Source of the DNA: Channa striata
Lineage: Eukaryota > Chordata > Actinopteri > Anabantiformes > Channidae
Length of the DNA: 64,000 nt
Direction of reading: 5' to 3'
NCBI GenBank assembly: GCA_033026295.1
Contig: CM065175.1
Coordinates: 23,756,837 to 23,820,836 of the forward strand
In this document: positions 24,501-38,900 of the stretch, piece after piece
How the letters are laid out: each line of letters opens with the position of its first letter
Position numbering within the stretch: position 1 is the stretch's first letter
Made by a program: the position numbers and the translations under genes
The notes under the pieces: model-generated
What the model saw: only the letters and a program-made list of their open reading frames with translations
Database searches by the model: none
What the model was told of the DNA's origin: nothing

Positions 24501-27500
24501 TTGTGTCATTGCCGAAAGTAAATCAGACAAATGTTTTTTTTAAATCCTCTCTTGTGCCTCCAAGTTACAGCAAAGTGATCTGGCACTGAAATGACAATAA
24601 ACGGCGAAGACATTCACTCGATTTCATCATTTGAAGTCGGACTGTTCCAGATTCCATCAAAGTTCCAGATGAATATTAAAAATCATTACTGCACATTTGG
24701 TCTGACACGGGCCATACTGAAAATGATTTAAAAGTTATCTCACGTCATCCTACTTGTAAAGTTTTTTCACAACAAAATGCAGTGACTATATCCTAATATG
24801 GATTTATTGTTAGTATAAATGTATTTAAATGTGGCCCACGTGTTTTGATCTTACCATCACGATGTAATAATAATAACTCTTTTCTTTTCTCTCTCTTCTT
24901 TCCACTCACCAAAGCGGGTCCAGGCAGATGGCCGCCCACCCTGAGCCTGGTTCTGATGGAGGTTTTTCCTCTTCACTGTTTCCTATTTGTTGGCTTTTCT
25001 CTAAATGTCTGTATTGTCATGACTTTATAATGTAAAGCGCCTTGAGACGACTTTGTTGTGAATTGGTGCTATATAAATAAAGCTGAAATAAATAGAAATG
25101 GAATATTTCCTCACCATAAGTTTGTTTTGTTTTCATTTAGCATTGTTACAACCACCAGATCAGGTCGATGACGGAACAAACATTGACAGACACTGTTAAT
25201 AAGTTCTTCAAATCTACATTCTTCTACTCATGATTGTTCAATTGGCATTTGGTAGATTTACGTTTTTCGGTGATTATGGTGGCGCTTATGGTTAGCGATA
25301 AATATTTCTTTAGGTGCAATGTTGTGATTTATTTATTTATAGTTATTTTTTTAGTATTCACTGCTCTCTCTGCTTTAAATGCTCTGTTGTGCAGTGCGGC
25401 CATAATACGTGCATGACGGCAAACGAGAATCTCCCACTTTTTCAGTATCTTCGCAGCACAGTCGCTTTGTTGAGTGTCTCTTTATGGCTGGCTGAATAAC
25501 TTCCTGTCTGTTTTATTTACATCAATGCAGTGATAGTCACAACCACCACATTTACATTTACATTTACATTTAGTCATTTGGCAGACGCTTTTATCCAAAG
25601 CGACTTACAGTAACATCAACGTCAAGGACAAAATGTTGACTTCCTGCCTAATGTTTGCCACTCACTTTTATGTTTTTTTCGGACTGTGACTCTAATTAAC
25701 TGTTTTTTCCGTGTATGATCCTGTATTTAACTGCGGGTCTTTAACACATCAAACAGGGAGTCATGTTAAACGAGATGGATGGAATATTTAATATTGTAAA
25801 GTCGTGTGAAGTGAAGTGTGTGTGAGAACAAGCCTTCGACCACAGGAGGATGTACACTCATATAGCGGCTGTGTGTGCTGAGTCAGCGCAGGCTGAGCTG
25901 AGGAACCGTTACATCTCTGCGAAGAGTTTTCCCCCCCGACAGTCAGAGCTGCTGCTCTGAAACTTCCACATTTGCGGCTGCTCGGCTCAAAGCTCAGCCT
26001 AAGGTGACACAGATTTGGGTCGAGGCCGTCACTTTTCTTGGAACAATAAACTCGAGCCTGTCGTAGCTCACGCCACAGTCCAGTTTTCACAGAATATGCA
26101 CTAGATCATAGTTTTAAGTTGTACAAGACATTTTCACACAAGCCCCAGGTTTCAGGTTTGTGTCCATTTTTGAAAGTACAGTAGGTCGTGTGTGAAATCA
26201 AGAGTTCCCTTCGCAGAACAAAACTCGACGATGTCACTGGTGGCCCTTTCATTTTTATTCACAGAACCTTTAATTAAAAGAATCGATGTGTGTTACCTCA
26301 GGGAACTGTGGCGCAACGTTCCTTCACTGTTCTCTGGTAAAAACCATCTTCTAAATGTCAAGTTGTTTTTTTAAGTAGGAAAAAGTCTCGTTTTTAACTT
26401 GCATTTAAAAAAAACTGTTTCAGGAGCAGCAGTGGAACATAAAATAATGCAGGAGTACAAATTGAAACGCTTGTACTTTTCTTGAGGGCTCCTGATATGT
26501 CTTAATGTATTGTGATTTTTTTAAATGTATTTTTTAAATTCCGTTTTATTGCATTTAAGCTTCGTTCTTTTTCTTTTTTATTTCTACTTAATTACATCTT
26601 TTCATAGTGCCGTTGTAATGTTCAACGTCACATAAAGACACTGACACAGGTGCGGTGTAAAAAACTTGCCTTGCCTCTGGTACTTTTATATTACTTTCAT
26701 TCTCTTTTCAAACAAAACTTATCATCATCTCCATCTTGATGCCGTCTAGTTTAAGAGCCACCCCCACTTGAGCCTGAGCTCATTGAAAGTGGAATGAAGT
26801 TAAATGTAAAACTGTCCTGTGGTCTGACGAGTCAAAGTTTGAAATCGTGTGTTCGTGCTAAACGTTGGAGGGACCGTTGGACTTGTTCAGGTGCGCAGTC
26901 ACATTGTGACAACACGCAGCTCTGTGAACGTTGTTTCGCTGTCATCCAGGAGGGACCGGGAGTCAAACCACTGACCCTGTGGTGTGTGGCGCTTTACCAA
27001 CAGACCCACAGCTGCCCTGCACATCAACTACTGATGTGTGATGGCATATTGATGCTGACTGACTCATATGAATTCTGGAGAAATGGAGCATGATGAAGCA
27101 AAAAACATCATTTTAAAAAAGCATGTGGTCTCCTTACAGCTGTGGTAAACATGTCTGTGTGCCTACTTTTTTGAAGTGTTACACTTACACTTTATACAGC
27201 GTCTCAGCTTTTTATGGAAAAGGTGAAAACATAACTTCTGCCAGTATAAGGTCTTCACAGCACTTTGAAGGGCTGTAGTTGCTGCTTGTCGCCAACAGAG
27301 GTCGTTAGAGGTCACAGATGGATTAGGAGACACGTGGTTACCTGTTTGTCTTGATTACAGGAGTTGGCAGCACACAGGTGAGTCTCCATCCATACGTTGC
27401 GAGGGACTGGAGCAGCGGGATATAATCAGCCTTCACCTGCAAACCCTGCGGAGAACACAAGACGCGCATCACAACCGAGAACCAGCCCGAGTGAGCCTGA

Positions 27501-30500
27501 ACCTGCCTTTCGCCGAGCACAGTGCATGTGCTACTGTGACTACAGCTGCAGAACATGTGGACGCGTGAGATTCAATCAAATACTGTCAGCATCACTTAAT
27601 CAGAGTTTAGAAAAACAATCTCTCTGAATATGGCGGCTTTATGTGATGTACGTGGGCTGTCTGAGAGGTGTTTTTTAACAGCGATGTGCGCAGGAAAGAA
27701 TCGAGACATAAATCAACTGCTACAGAAAATCCCTGGTTGCCATGAGTCAACATGGCAACCGTCTCTATTCATGACAAGCATTTGTCAGCTCGCTAAGTCC
27801 TTGAGCAAATAGACTGCTCATGTGTAACTGCTCACTTCGGGCTAAACATTTTAATGCTGTTTGTCCTGTTACATGGGCGAAAGTCACGTTGTGTCAATTT
27901 ATTTAAATCAAGAATGGATGAAACGCACACGTGTAAAAATCCAAGTACAGACTTTCACAACACACACACACAGACAGACACGAAACACACACTGTTTGCC
28001 GCTCTGAGAGGGAGACTCTGTGGTTTCCTATTCTTGTCATTTTGGCACCTGCCGAAAATAAAAAACCGCAACGCGTGTCACTTATATTGCTTGTGCCTAT
28101 TACTACAGACACATTTGCAGATGCGCAGACACGCACACGCGCATTCAAACCTGCTGATTATTAAGAAAACCTCAAGGTTCCCAGGAGGGTTCCTAATTTT
28201 GTGGACTATGCAAAGTAAAACTCATTTGATTGAAAGAATCATTCTTCTGACCGTCACCCTCTTTACATAAGTTCCAGACTGTAAACGGCGGTAGTGCAGC
28301 ACGAGAATTGATATGAGTCAAGGAGGCAGTGAACGCGAGGCCGTCACACTGATCAACTGTTCAGGAACAGGGACGTGAGAACACATGACTTCACCTCCGC
28401 TGCACAGCAACGTGTGAACGTCTTCTCTAATTAAAGCTGCACCAGGCAACGGTTTCACGAGGATATAGCAAGGTGTGAGTGTGCATTAACCCGCCTTCGT
28501 CGGCTTCTCTCGCACAGAGGTGACGTGAGAATACGGGGCCCGTTTGTCCTTAAAGGAACCACGGAAATCTGACGACAAATCAGAACTTTGGATGGGAAAA
28601 ATAAAAACCGCATAGCATGGCCATCGCATCTGGTTTCCTCTGAGTAACACGAAGCAGACGTGGGCACGCTGCGTGCAGGGGATTTCGGGGAACTTTATTG
28701 GAGCTGCCAGAATGCATGAGCTGTTCAAGTCAGCTCCAGTGATGAGTGTAAGCTACTGTAAATAAAAGTGACACGGAAACCGGAATGCTAGTTTGCAATA
28801 CAGTGGTCCCCATTATATGTAGTTAGCTATTATAATTCCGTCTACAGCAATTGCTGCAACAAGTAGAGCAACTAGTGCAACTGCATGTGCTGCTCCTTGA
28901 GCTGCAGCTCCAGACGATTAAAACACTGCAGCTCGTCCTGTTTCTGGACAGTGGGCAGTTGTGCAGACGGGCATAAAAAGTGACACGGGGAAAGAGGGAT
29001 GAGTCGTGCAGCGCTCAACGTCTGCCGTGTGACGGGCTACGAGGGGAAACCCTTCAACCCGCTCCACCACACAGAGGCACACGGCCTCTTATTGACCGGG
29101 ACGACAGAACATGCACCGACAGACAAAACGCTGTCAAATATCAAGTCGTAGGCTGCAAACAGATAATCGTTGGAATACAAGACGCTGCTCCAGACATTAT
29201 TTACACAAGCATTACGTTTCCTATAGCTCCCTACTGGGAGAAGCACATCTACATTTTTCGGGGGTTTATATTGGAATCGCTCCCAGAAACCGGCTCTCTT
29301 TCAGAGCCTGCCCACACAGTAAATTGGGAAATAATTTTTCTGTAATGGCTTGCTGTTCTTTGGAGTAGGTGAGAGTTAATCACCGTCCCCGGAGTGTAGT
29401 TCCCTGCTCCCTCGGACTTATTATGCAGGGCCACCTCGCTGCCTCAGCACTCCTGCACCAGCCTGTGCTGCCTCAAACCAAACTAGTCCCGCTGCCAGGT
29501 TTGTCTCCATTGTCATGTGAGCGACTGCTGCACATGAAAGGACTGCACAGCGAGTCGGAGCCGGCTGTTTTTAGGTCGGTCCAGAGGTTTCCTCTTCACA
29601 GACAGAATTTGTGCATCGGTCCTCCCAATGTGCTAAGCTGTTTCCCAGCAGGAAGGAAACACTGTGCAGTTCCAGTTCATTGTCATCATTTGTCACCGTT
29701 AAAGGTTCGGCTAAAACAACTTATATGCTTATGAAATAACCCTAAACCAAATATAAACGTTTTTTTTTAGCTTTCAACCTTCTCCATCATTTTCAGAGAA
29801 GCCATAAAGATATAATATGCAGCGTTTGGAAACACAGACCTAAGACAACATTTGTTTTCGGGCCTGTGGGAGAGGAGGGTGTAGCTGCAGGTCAGCTTGA
29901 AGTTCAGGGTGCACTTTGAGAGTGAGCTCAACAAAAACACACTCTGTTCTTTTCGCTTTACCCCCTCCGCTGCCTCCGCAAGGCAGACATAACAAACCCT
30001 AATTCTGTTTTTCACCAGCCTACATAGATATTTCTTTGCCGACTACTGAGGTCAACAGGTTTGCAGACACAGCCCGGTAATGATGAAGCAAATACTTTTA
30101 AAAAAGGCCACTGAGATCCTGTTCCTGATAGGCTGGCTTGACTTGCAGCGTTGTCACAGCAACAGAAAAAGCAGCATCCGCTGTGACTTAAATCACTGCA
30201 GAAGCCTATTCTTAACTTGATTAGCTTCATCAGAAACACGGAACATTTCTGCCATTTTGTCCCTTTATGCTACATTTCCTCAGTTTTGTGTTCGGAAAAT
30301 ATCGGCTCGTGATTTGCACTGATGTCCCTGAATTATTGCAGTGATAATACATTGAAATAGAAGCACAGGCTTCAAAAACATCCAAACTTTATTCTTTTAT
30401 ATAACTGAGTCTTTATATGCAGTTAAACAGGGAGAGTAAATCAAATCATCAGCGTCTGTGACAAGTCTTCAACTAAAAAAAGTCTAATAATTATGTTCAA

Positions 30501-33500
30501 ATAAAAGAGGCCCACGAGCAAAACTGTGACGGGGGGCTCAGAGTTCCTCGCTGCGTGTCTGTTTACTGCTTTGTGAAATTAACCTGCTCGCTGACTGTTT
30601 CAACCACAACCTACTTCAGAGAAGAAAGGAGCAAAAGATAAAGGCGAGCCACTTTCTGTGTCACGTTAACCTCAGTTTAGACTCAGGCTGTAACCACTGC
30701 AGACATCCCTCAAGTCTGGACCTGCGTTTAATGAGGATACAGCTGTCGACTGCACAGCTGACTGTCCTCCTGTAAAATGTGGACTAGTGTTGTTTCATGT
30801 TTGATGTCAAATGCCCGTTAATCATTGTGTTATTTTAAAGATGACGGGTCGTTCCAATAAAATCCCTGACCATCATTTCTCACCATGGGGGGGGAGTTTC
30901 CCCCCATGATGGGATTCACATTTTTCTGGTGTTACCTTCAAAGAAGAACCGTCACTGACTAATTTATTTTTTGAAGTTATTGCCATCTGCTTAAAGTTTT
31001 CAATTCTTCTTCTCCCATTTTCAACTTACTTTCTATGGTCTTACTTGAGGCTGTAAATGTACATAAATCCTTTTAAACCTCCCTCTGACTTCCCTGTATT
31101 CAAATCTTCGTCTGTCATCTGGAAGAGCTCTGAAAAAGCAGGTTGGCCGTGATCATAAACTCCATAGAACGAGCAACAAGATGACACAATCTGAGCTGAA
31201 GGTTCCTCCAAGTGATGTCATCTGGAGGTGTTTTTCAGCTACAAATAGAGAGATATTTTGATATAGGAAAGTCATAGGGAAGTTTAATGGCATTTATGTA
31301 CATGTAGTAGCCAAACTAGAACCAAAAGAAAGTTCAAAATCAGAGAAAACGTCCTTTAGTGGCAGGAAATCAAACATCCTGGCTGAAAAAAACAGCCGAG
31401 GTTTCTGAACGTCTTCTTAATAAAGTGCTTTTTTGAACTGAACTCCACAGTGCCAGCGTGTCACTGGTATTTGCCTGTAAAAATTAGAGCGTGCAAATGT
31501 TAAAAAACGATGTGGTGTACGGGTGCTCGAGAGGCCGCCTCCAATCTGCCAGCATTTTAACAACACTTTAGAGAGCAAAGAGTGAGACTGAAAATGATTT
31601 GGGCGTTTATCAGCCTGTCTGCGCCTGCCTACACCGCACGCTTCAGAGACTCGCCATTAATTCAATTTTATTTAAAAAAAAAAAGACAAAAACTTCTGTA
31701 TTGTGATAAGTGTAAAACAACACGATTAGTTGTGGACTTGTGTGTTCTTGCTAGTGTAACATGACTCAGAACTAATATTTGCTCTTCGATGTGCTGGACT
31801 GAAGCCACAAAGTGCCTCCTGTAGTCGAGTGGACTGAAGAAGTACTCGTGCTTTGTGACCGCTGCAGCCATGTGACTCACTGATGTGTTAACGGTTTCTG
31901 AACAATGGACGTGTGCGACACAGAACAATAGCTCAGTCTGAAATAAAGAAGTAAAAAAACATGGCACCACCCTTCGCCCCTCTGCTCTGTTGGCTACATG
32001 CTATCGCTTGTTTCTCATCTCTCACATGTCATTACTGGTTTCCCACATCGTACCGACTGCACCCTGCAAACCGGAGGCTCTGCCTCCGTCCTGCCGCCAT
32101 CGGTAACTTTGTCACGTTGACGCTGACAGAGTGGGCGAGATCTCTCACTTGTGGGGACAGTGCAAATTGCTCCCCTTCTATCTAGGTCACCTCTCCTCTC
32201 ACCTCAGCCAGACACAATGAAGATATCACGGCAGACGCTCAGCTCTCTGCACACACTGGAAGAGCAAACGTGAGGCATCGCATCCCGAAGACTGCGAGTG
32301 CTGCACGAGGTTTGACATCCGCGCCAGCCGCTGAAACGACTCTGATGAAGCCAGAGGAAGACGCTCCTCGTCCCAGGTGGCTTTTGTGTGAACCTGATTC
32401 GTACAAGATTGCACTAAATATCTGTCTGTCTGTGTCAGTCTGACGTGTCCTTTTTTCTCTGTCTTAAAAACTGCTTCTTCAAAGATTCCTCCCTGCCACA
32501 CAGACGCTGCGATGTGGACCCCTAATCCCATTTTAGATGTAATTTAGTTCCTGAACACTGTCAAGTGCTGCGCTTCAAAGCGGGGGACGCTAGCAGACTC
32601 TGGGAGTGAGTGACAACAGAGCCGTGCGCCGTTAAGCTCCTTTCACTCGCTTTGACTTTGGACTGCCACTCCTGAAATTTGAACTCTGGTGAAATTACCT
32701 TTTAGTGTGTCTTTCTGCCGGAGACTAGACACTTTCTCTAAATTTGTCGTGTTTTTCTTCTAGGATCAGGAAGTGAGCACGCCCGCGACGTCATCAAACC
32801 GCACTGCTTGATGTGGCTGAAAGAATCTCTTATTTCCTGACAATCGTCCTGTGCACAATCTAATAATCGCTTCCTCCTTTAGCGCGGCAAGCTAGATTTA
32901 ATTGTCGAAATCTTTGCACGATCTCTGAGTTGGTGGCACAGTCTGGCGGCGGATGCGTCCTAATGCGCCCACCGCCGGCTCCGGCTGAGTTGAAGAGGAT
33001 AATGGGGCCGTGCACAACGTTGTAAGAGTGTCTGAACGAGGAGCTGAAAAGCTGCGTCAAACTCATCACAGACCTCAGCCGCTGTCAGTCCATCTCTTTA
33101 AAATAACCTACACCCAGGGTTTTACTGTTATATCTCGACGCACAAAGACTGAAACACGACACCTTCCTGCTAATGCACTTTGTCCCTCTTGATAAATAAA
33201 TTCTCCCGCAGCGGTTCGTGGCGAGCAAACATATTAAGGCGAACCCGAGCCAAGGTCTGAAGGAGAACACGCTCTCTTTGTTTATTGCTCCTGTGATCCT
33301 CGGCGATAGGATCGAGGGCTTTCGGTACATTACAGTATTTCCAAGGCAAATCCTCTATTGATTTTTCCCACAGGACGCGGGAGATAAGACGCACGTCCTA
33401 ACTGGAGTTTCGCGGCCTCGGCCCTCGATCGGTTATTGGTTTTGAGCACTTCACCAGCCGTCGCCATGTGGTTCCTGTTTGAGGGACTTTGCTGAGAAAA

Positions 33501-35938
33501 TAGCTGTTGTGTTCAGGCAACTGCTTCATCTTCAAATTAAATTCAGTATGGAGGACATCTGTCCGAGGTCTGTGTTGTTTTTCTTTTTCATCTCTGCATA
33601 AGCTCTTTAGCACTGATGGCGTTTTTCGACACCGTGTAAGCAGCGCTCCGCACGCAGGACGCCCGGTACGTGCCCGACGCTTTTGATTTATTTCTCTTGT
33701 TTGACATTTTGTGCTTTCTCCTGTGTTTGTGCTGTTTTCCTCCAGGCTGTGTTCTGCTTTCACTCAGAACAAACTCTTTTCTTTAGCACTTGCATCTCAA
33801 TTTGTCGGTTCGACATTTGTTTTTGTTTCCTTTTTTAATTTCTTTGGGTGATTTGTTTTGAAGTGAGTGTGTGTGACCCATGTTTGTTTGTTTGTTTGTT
33901 TGTTTCTGGTCTCATACCAGATTTTTGTCACATTGTTTGGCTTGTTATCCCTGCACATAAATGCTATTTTAAATCCAGTTATAAAGAGTTTAGATTCAAA
34001 TTAGTATCTTTCTGGAATATTGTCAAGCTTCGAATAAGTTTCGCGGTGGTTGAGTGGTTAGTGCTGCCACCTCATAGCTAAACGGTCCTACGTTCAAATC
34101 CCTGGCTGAGATAGTGTGCAGCCCACTGCCACAATAATCTGGATAAGCAGGTAGGATAATGTATTTGTATTGTCTAAAATGTCTTTTATTAGACGCTTTT
34201 ATCCAAAGCAAAACACTTGGGTGTTCAGAGTCTTGCTCAGGGACACGGCTCCCTTTCAAAGAGCTGAACCAGACTTGAACCACTGACCCTGTGGTTCACA
34301 ATCACCTGCTCCACCATCTGAGCTACTAGTAACTCATTACATGAAAGTTCACAGAAAAAGTAGTGGAACAAGTTCACTGAGCAACACTCCGTCAAACAGG
34401 CCGTTAAACCACTAGAAAGGCTTCACACCCCGAAGTCGCATCTTCTGTTTGTGACGTGCAGCAGAAGCTGAAAAAGTGACACTGTGGTTTAACAAGCAGC
34501 CAGCTCATTACTTTCACCGTCGTGAGGTTGGATCTGAAATCTGCACGCGATAGATTTCCACGGAGCACACAACTGCCTCCCCTCACCTCCGGTTCCTGCG
34601 CTGATCGACCTCAGAGATTCCAAACTCACAGTAACTCTCTGTTTAACTTCAGCTACACAAATTACCACAATGCACTACTGTCCCATCAGGCGCCACACAA
34701 TTCAACTATAATACCCAGAAATACCAGTCAAAGCTTAGACGCTGGAAACTCATCTGTTCGCACAGATCTGATGTTCTCTGTTTGTTCGGTCGTCTTAATC
34801 ATGTCTGAGTCACTTCTTTACAATTTACTTGCTCAGTGTTTTCAGACTTTTCCACTTTGTCCAGGCTCAGAAGCGTTTTTGTGATATTTGCACACCTCAG
34901 CTTTGAAACAAACATTTGTAGTCAGTAATCTTCCTGTAGCTTTCCTACATCGGAGCTCTTCCTGTTCATCCAGTAAAAAACATGTCGCCAAGAAGGAAGA
35001 AATAAAAAGGATTTCAACTCTGCTGCTTTACAAACACCTGTAGATTCACATGCAAATGCTCCGATTAATTGTAACTCGTCTATAAATGAAACAATTAAAA
35101 GCCGCGTTTCTTCTCTTCGGTGATGAACAGACACCACGGCTGAGATGACACACTCCCTCTTGACGACAATGTAAATGATTGCATGCCCTCGGTGGAACAG
35201 CTTGTTCGCCTCCTCTTCTTCTCTGAGCTTCATACATCCAACCACCTGTCAGACTCAATAAATACGACTGTGACGCACCAGGGGAAAAAAGAAGACGATG
35301 TGTATAAAGAAGAAGGAAAAAAAAAACCCACACGCAATCAATATTCAGCCCTATTTTTCATTGTAATTATCTTGGCACTAAATAATAATGAGCTGTGAGG
35401 ATGCTTTGCATATTAATTCCAGGCGGTTATCACAATCAATGGGGATGATGTGAGGCCCTGATCGTCCTTTGTGAAATAGAGTGTTGTCAATCAGATTTTG
35501 CACGGTTCAGATCTCTTGGGTGAAGCGGCATTTCATAAATTCCCGGTGGAATAGTTGATTGGATCTCCTGGAAGACTGGGTGGAGGTTCGCCATCGTTCT
35601 CTGTTGATGTTTCTGAGGAAGCCTTGAAATCCATTAAGCTGTAACCGTATTACCATTCATCTCAGAGGACGGGAGCCTCTCCTCCTGCCGCCAGATGACT
35701 GCAGGTTCTTTTTTTTTTTTGTGGTTTGGCCATTTACGTTGCCATCAGCGCTCGGCTGGACAATTGCAGAGTCACATTTGGGGGACAAAAGTCTCCTTTC
35801 ACACTCGGACGGCCACAGGCTGCAAAAAGCCTAAATTCAATTACTGAGATAGCATCAGCAAACACATAAAGACACACAAAACTAAACTCGTCCACACATA
35901 CATGGTGGAGACAGATGCATGGACAGACATGAATACAT

Positions 35939-35973
<35 letters not shown>

Positions 35974-38900
35974 TGAAAGGCAACGCATAGACTGCAAACC
36001 CTTCAACTCTAGACAGAAATCAATTTCCAACTTGGAACTTGTACTGAGGACAGACACTAATCGGAGGGCAGATAAGGGCTTGTTTGCTCCTGATAAGACA
36101 AGCGACCACAACATGTCCCATAAATTGAGATTAGCCAGATTTGCCTTTGGGGTTGTTGGGCGAAACGTTGTACGGAGAGTGAGGAGTCCAGGATCTGAGT
36201 GACAACAGATTTCAACGCAACACCTGGCTCTTACGTTTTCGATAAAAAGGTGGATTTAGATTAGAGGTGAATGGCAAAAAATGGACACTAAATGTGTCCC
36301 GTACTGATGACTGACAAGTCAAAAGAAAAGCCAACGTAAAGATCCACGATAAGGATTCAAGCATCAGTAGACTTGTTTATTTCTGTACGCGTCGAGAACC
36401 TCCAGTGGGACACGGAGGCAACCGCATTTTAGTTTCTTCGTTAACTTATTTAGATTTTAACCAACGTTTGCCAAACATTCAAATAGAAGCTAAAGTATAA
36501 ACGTTATCATTGGACGTTTTAATATCTGGCGGCAATTTTAAATTGGCACTTTTTACAAAATTCTATGCATGTCTACTACAACACGGTGAAGATAAATAAC
36601 TGATAATTAAAGAGATGAGTGTTAACCTTTGAACTTCAGACATTAGTCCAGCGTCTGCATGGAAGTCAAGGGTCTTACAGACCTGATCTACCACCGCATT
36701 AGAGAGAACGCTGAATTACAGATAGACAGGAGAATAGAAAAGAGGAGCTATAGAAATCTCAGTTTGATCAAAACAGCCGCTCTGGAACATGCTGTATATT
36801 TGCCATTTTAGATTAGCGCAAAGACTTTTTGCAACCTATTCAACCACAGCACAAATTTCCCCACATTTCCCCCCCGTGACAAAAACCTGTGACACTGTGA
36901 CGAAAAGAAAAATCTCCCCACTCACATCAATGACGGTCCACTGCTCCACCACGATGGCGTCGTACGTCGGGGTGGCCACGTTGGGCTCCCCCTCACTCGC
37001 CTCCTGGAAGATGAAGACACTTTCCACCGACTTAGGCAGCAAATCTGCAGAGAAGAAGAAAAAAGAAATCCATCCGTGAAAATGGTATTTACTGGATGGA
37101 GCTCGGAGTCTGCCTTGTCTGCCTGTCCTGTTCCTTTAAGTCCCCGAGGCTACAGGAAATGGAATCATATCACTCAGCCACATTCACACAAAAGCCTTTA
37201 TTACATAGCCACTGGTGCAGGCCATTTGTATGAGCAATGTGCATTTAAACATTATGCAGGGGGACACTGGGAAAAGAAAGGAGCAGGTATCCCCCCTCTG
37301 AAAAAATGAGGGACATTATGTGCTACACCGGTGGTTTTCCAGACCCGGAGCCCTGCCGGTTTTCATGCTCGACGGCTAAACAGAGGCTAATTACAACTGG
37401 GAAGCAAGGTGAATGCAAAAACTGATGGGATTTCAAACCTCAAGTACTCCGGGTCGCGAGGATCGGGACCGAGGAGCTTGTGCTTTGAAAAGATGGACAG
37501 ATTTTAGTGATGGCAAAGTGTGGCTGCTGAATTAATGAAGTCAGTGTGCGAGACATTAAAGCTTAAATCCTTTTGCTCAGCCTGCATAATTCACATTAAA
37601 CAGACTGGAATCGAACGAGCCACATAAAGACATTGACGCTGATGCTCTGGGCCACTGCTGAGACGGTTTTGCCGCTGACCAAATAGATTTTTAAAGCTTC
37701 TCCTCTGTTCGCAGGCTAACAATCTCGGGACTGGCATGTGAGACAGAAGCAACACTCCGGCCCCCGTGTGCAGGGACCCCCCTCCCCACCCAGTGTCTCT
37801 TGTTATTCATTTGATGCACACGCACGTGACGTGCGTGTGCACACACACACAAACACAGAGGCTCGGCACACGCCCCTTAGTCCGGTCGTCCTGGCCGGCC
37901 TGAGTGCTTTCTCATTACTCCCACACCATTTACACACTAATACAGTTTGCAGGGGCCCAGGCACCAATACGAGACACTCCACATTTCATTACTGGGCCCT
38001 AATAATGGAGGGATGAGAGGTGGCCTGAGAGCTCGTGGAGGGAGAGAGGACGAGGAAGACAGAACGTAAAGGAGGGAGAAGGCAAGACAGAGGGAGATAC
38101 AGGGTGGAAGCCTGACAGGCTCTTTTATTTCTCCCTCCCTGAAAACCCATTTAGGACTCGAGCACGCTCAACTGAAGACATCTCTCAGACTTCTACTGGC
38201 TCCCTCAAACACAGACGTCTCTTCCCTTTCCCTTTTCTCTACCGCTCTGCTCCCTCCATCACCCCCTTCCTCCCCCAGTCCAGGACTCCTCCACCTCACA
38301 ATTATACAGCGAGCCCACCCCGCTCGCTGAATAATTAGAAAAGGAGCAATTCCCAAAATGTATTGTGCAAAGGCTCAACGCCGCTTCCTTGGAAGTGCGA
38401 CGGGTATCACTCGGGTGAAATCGACATCGGGTTTTCTGTCTTGTTGCTCCACATTGAGCATCCTGTCTGTGGTGATAATACAGAAAGACGACGAGTGAGA
38501 GCGAAGGAGGGAGAACTAGAGAAGTGGAAGAGAGGGAGCTGGTTGCTGGGGGCGTCGAGTCCATCAGGGGAATGCACCGGTTGTGTGCACGGGTAAACAT
38601 TATCTCGCGCCTATCGACTGAGAGCCGAGCTGAGCCGCCAGCAGGCCGACTGAGAATAAGTTGTTTACATTTGCGAAAACCACTGCACGCAGGCGGCAAA
38701 AGTATATTGTTCATCCTGCGTCTCACACAGTCAAGGTCAAAGGGTAATATGTGCAAAAACAGAGCGCGACAGTGTTGGGACCGCCAGGCACAGAGGGAAG
38801 GGGACGGGGACAGTCGGACGGCTCAGGGTGGCAGGGTGACAGGCAGCAGCTGAATTCAGCAGGAGTGGAAGAGACGTGGACGTGCTGACACACGCAGGCT

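Larger units (their letters stand above)
22355..27341 (-). other. rftn1 intron between exons 5 and 6
   Basis: Noncoding. It contains an L2-type LINE tail near 24915-25090, a teleost dispersed repeat start at 25549-25622 and a matching tail at about 26930-27015. The part at 23700-24500 has several TAATTA cores and little simple repeat, so it may include regulatory DNA; nothing proves this. Confidence 0.5.
27446..36925 (-). other. rftn1 intron between exons 4 and 5 (about 9.5 kb)
   Basis: No coding exon is recognised. It holds palindromes at 27735-27760 and 30884-30908, a SINE-like insertion at 34040-34330, a (GTTT)n run near 33881-33904, a T run near 35708 and an (AC)n microsatellite at 35940-35971. 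Confidence 0.6.

Noticed and set aside
34047..34101. Possible tRNA gene with A and B boxes
   Set aside because: No acceptor or anticodon stem; better explained as a tRNA-derived SINE-like repeat.
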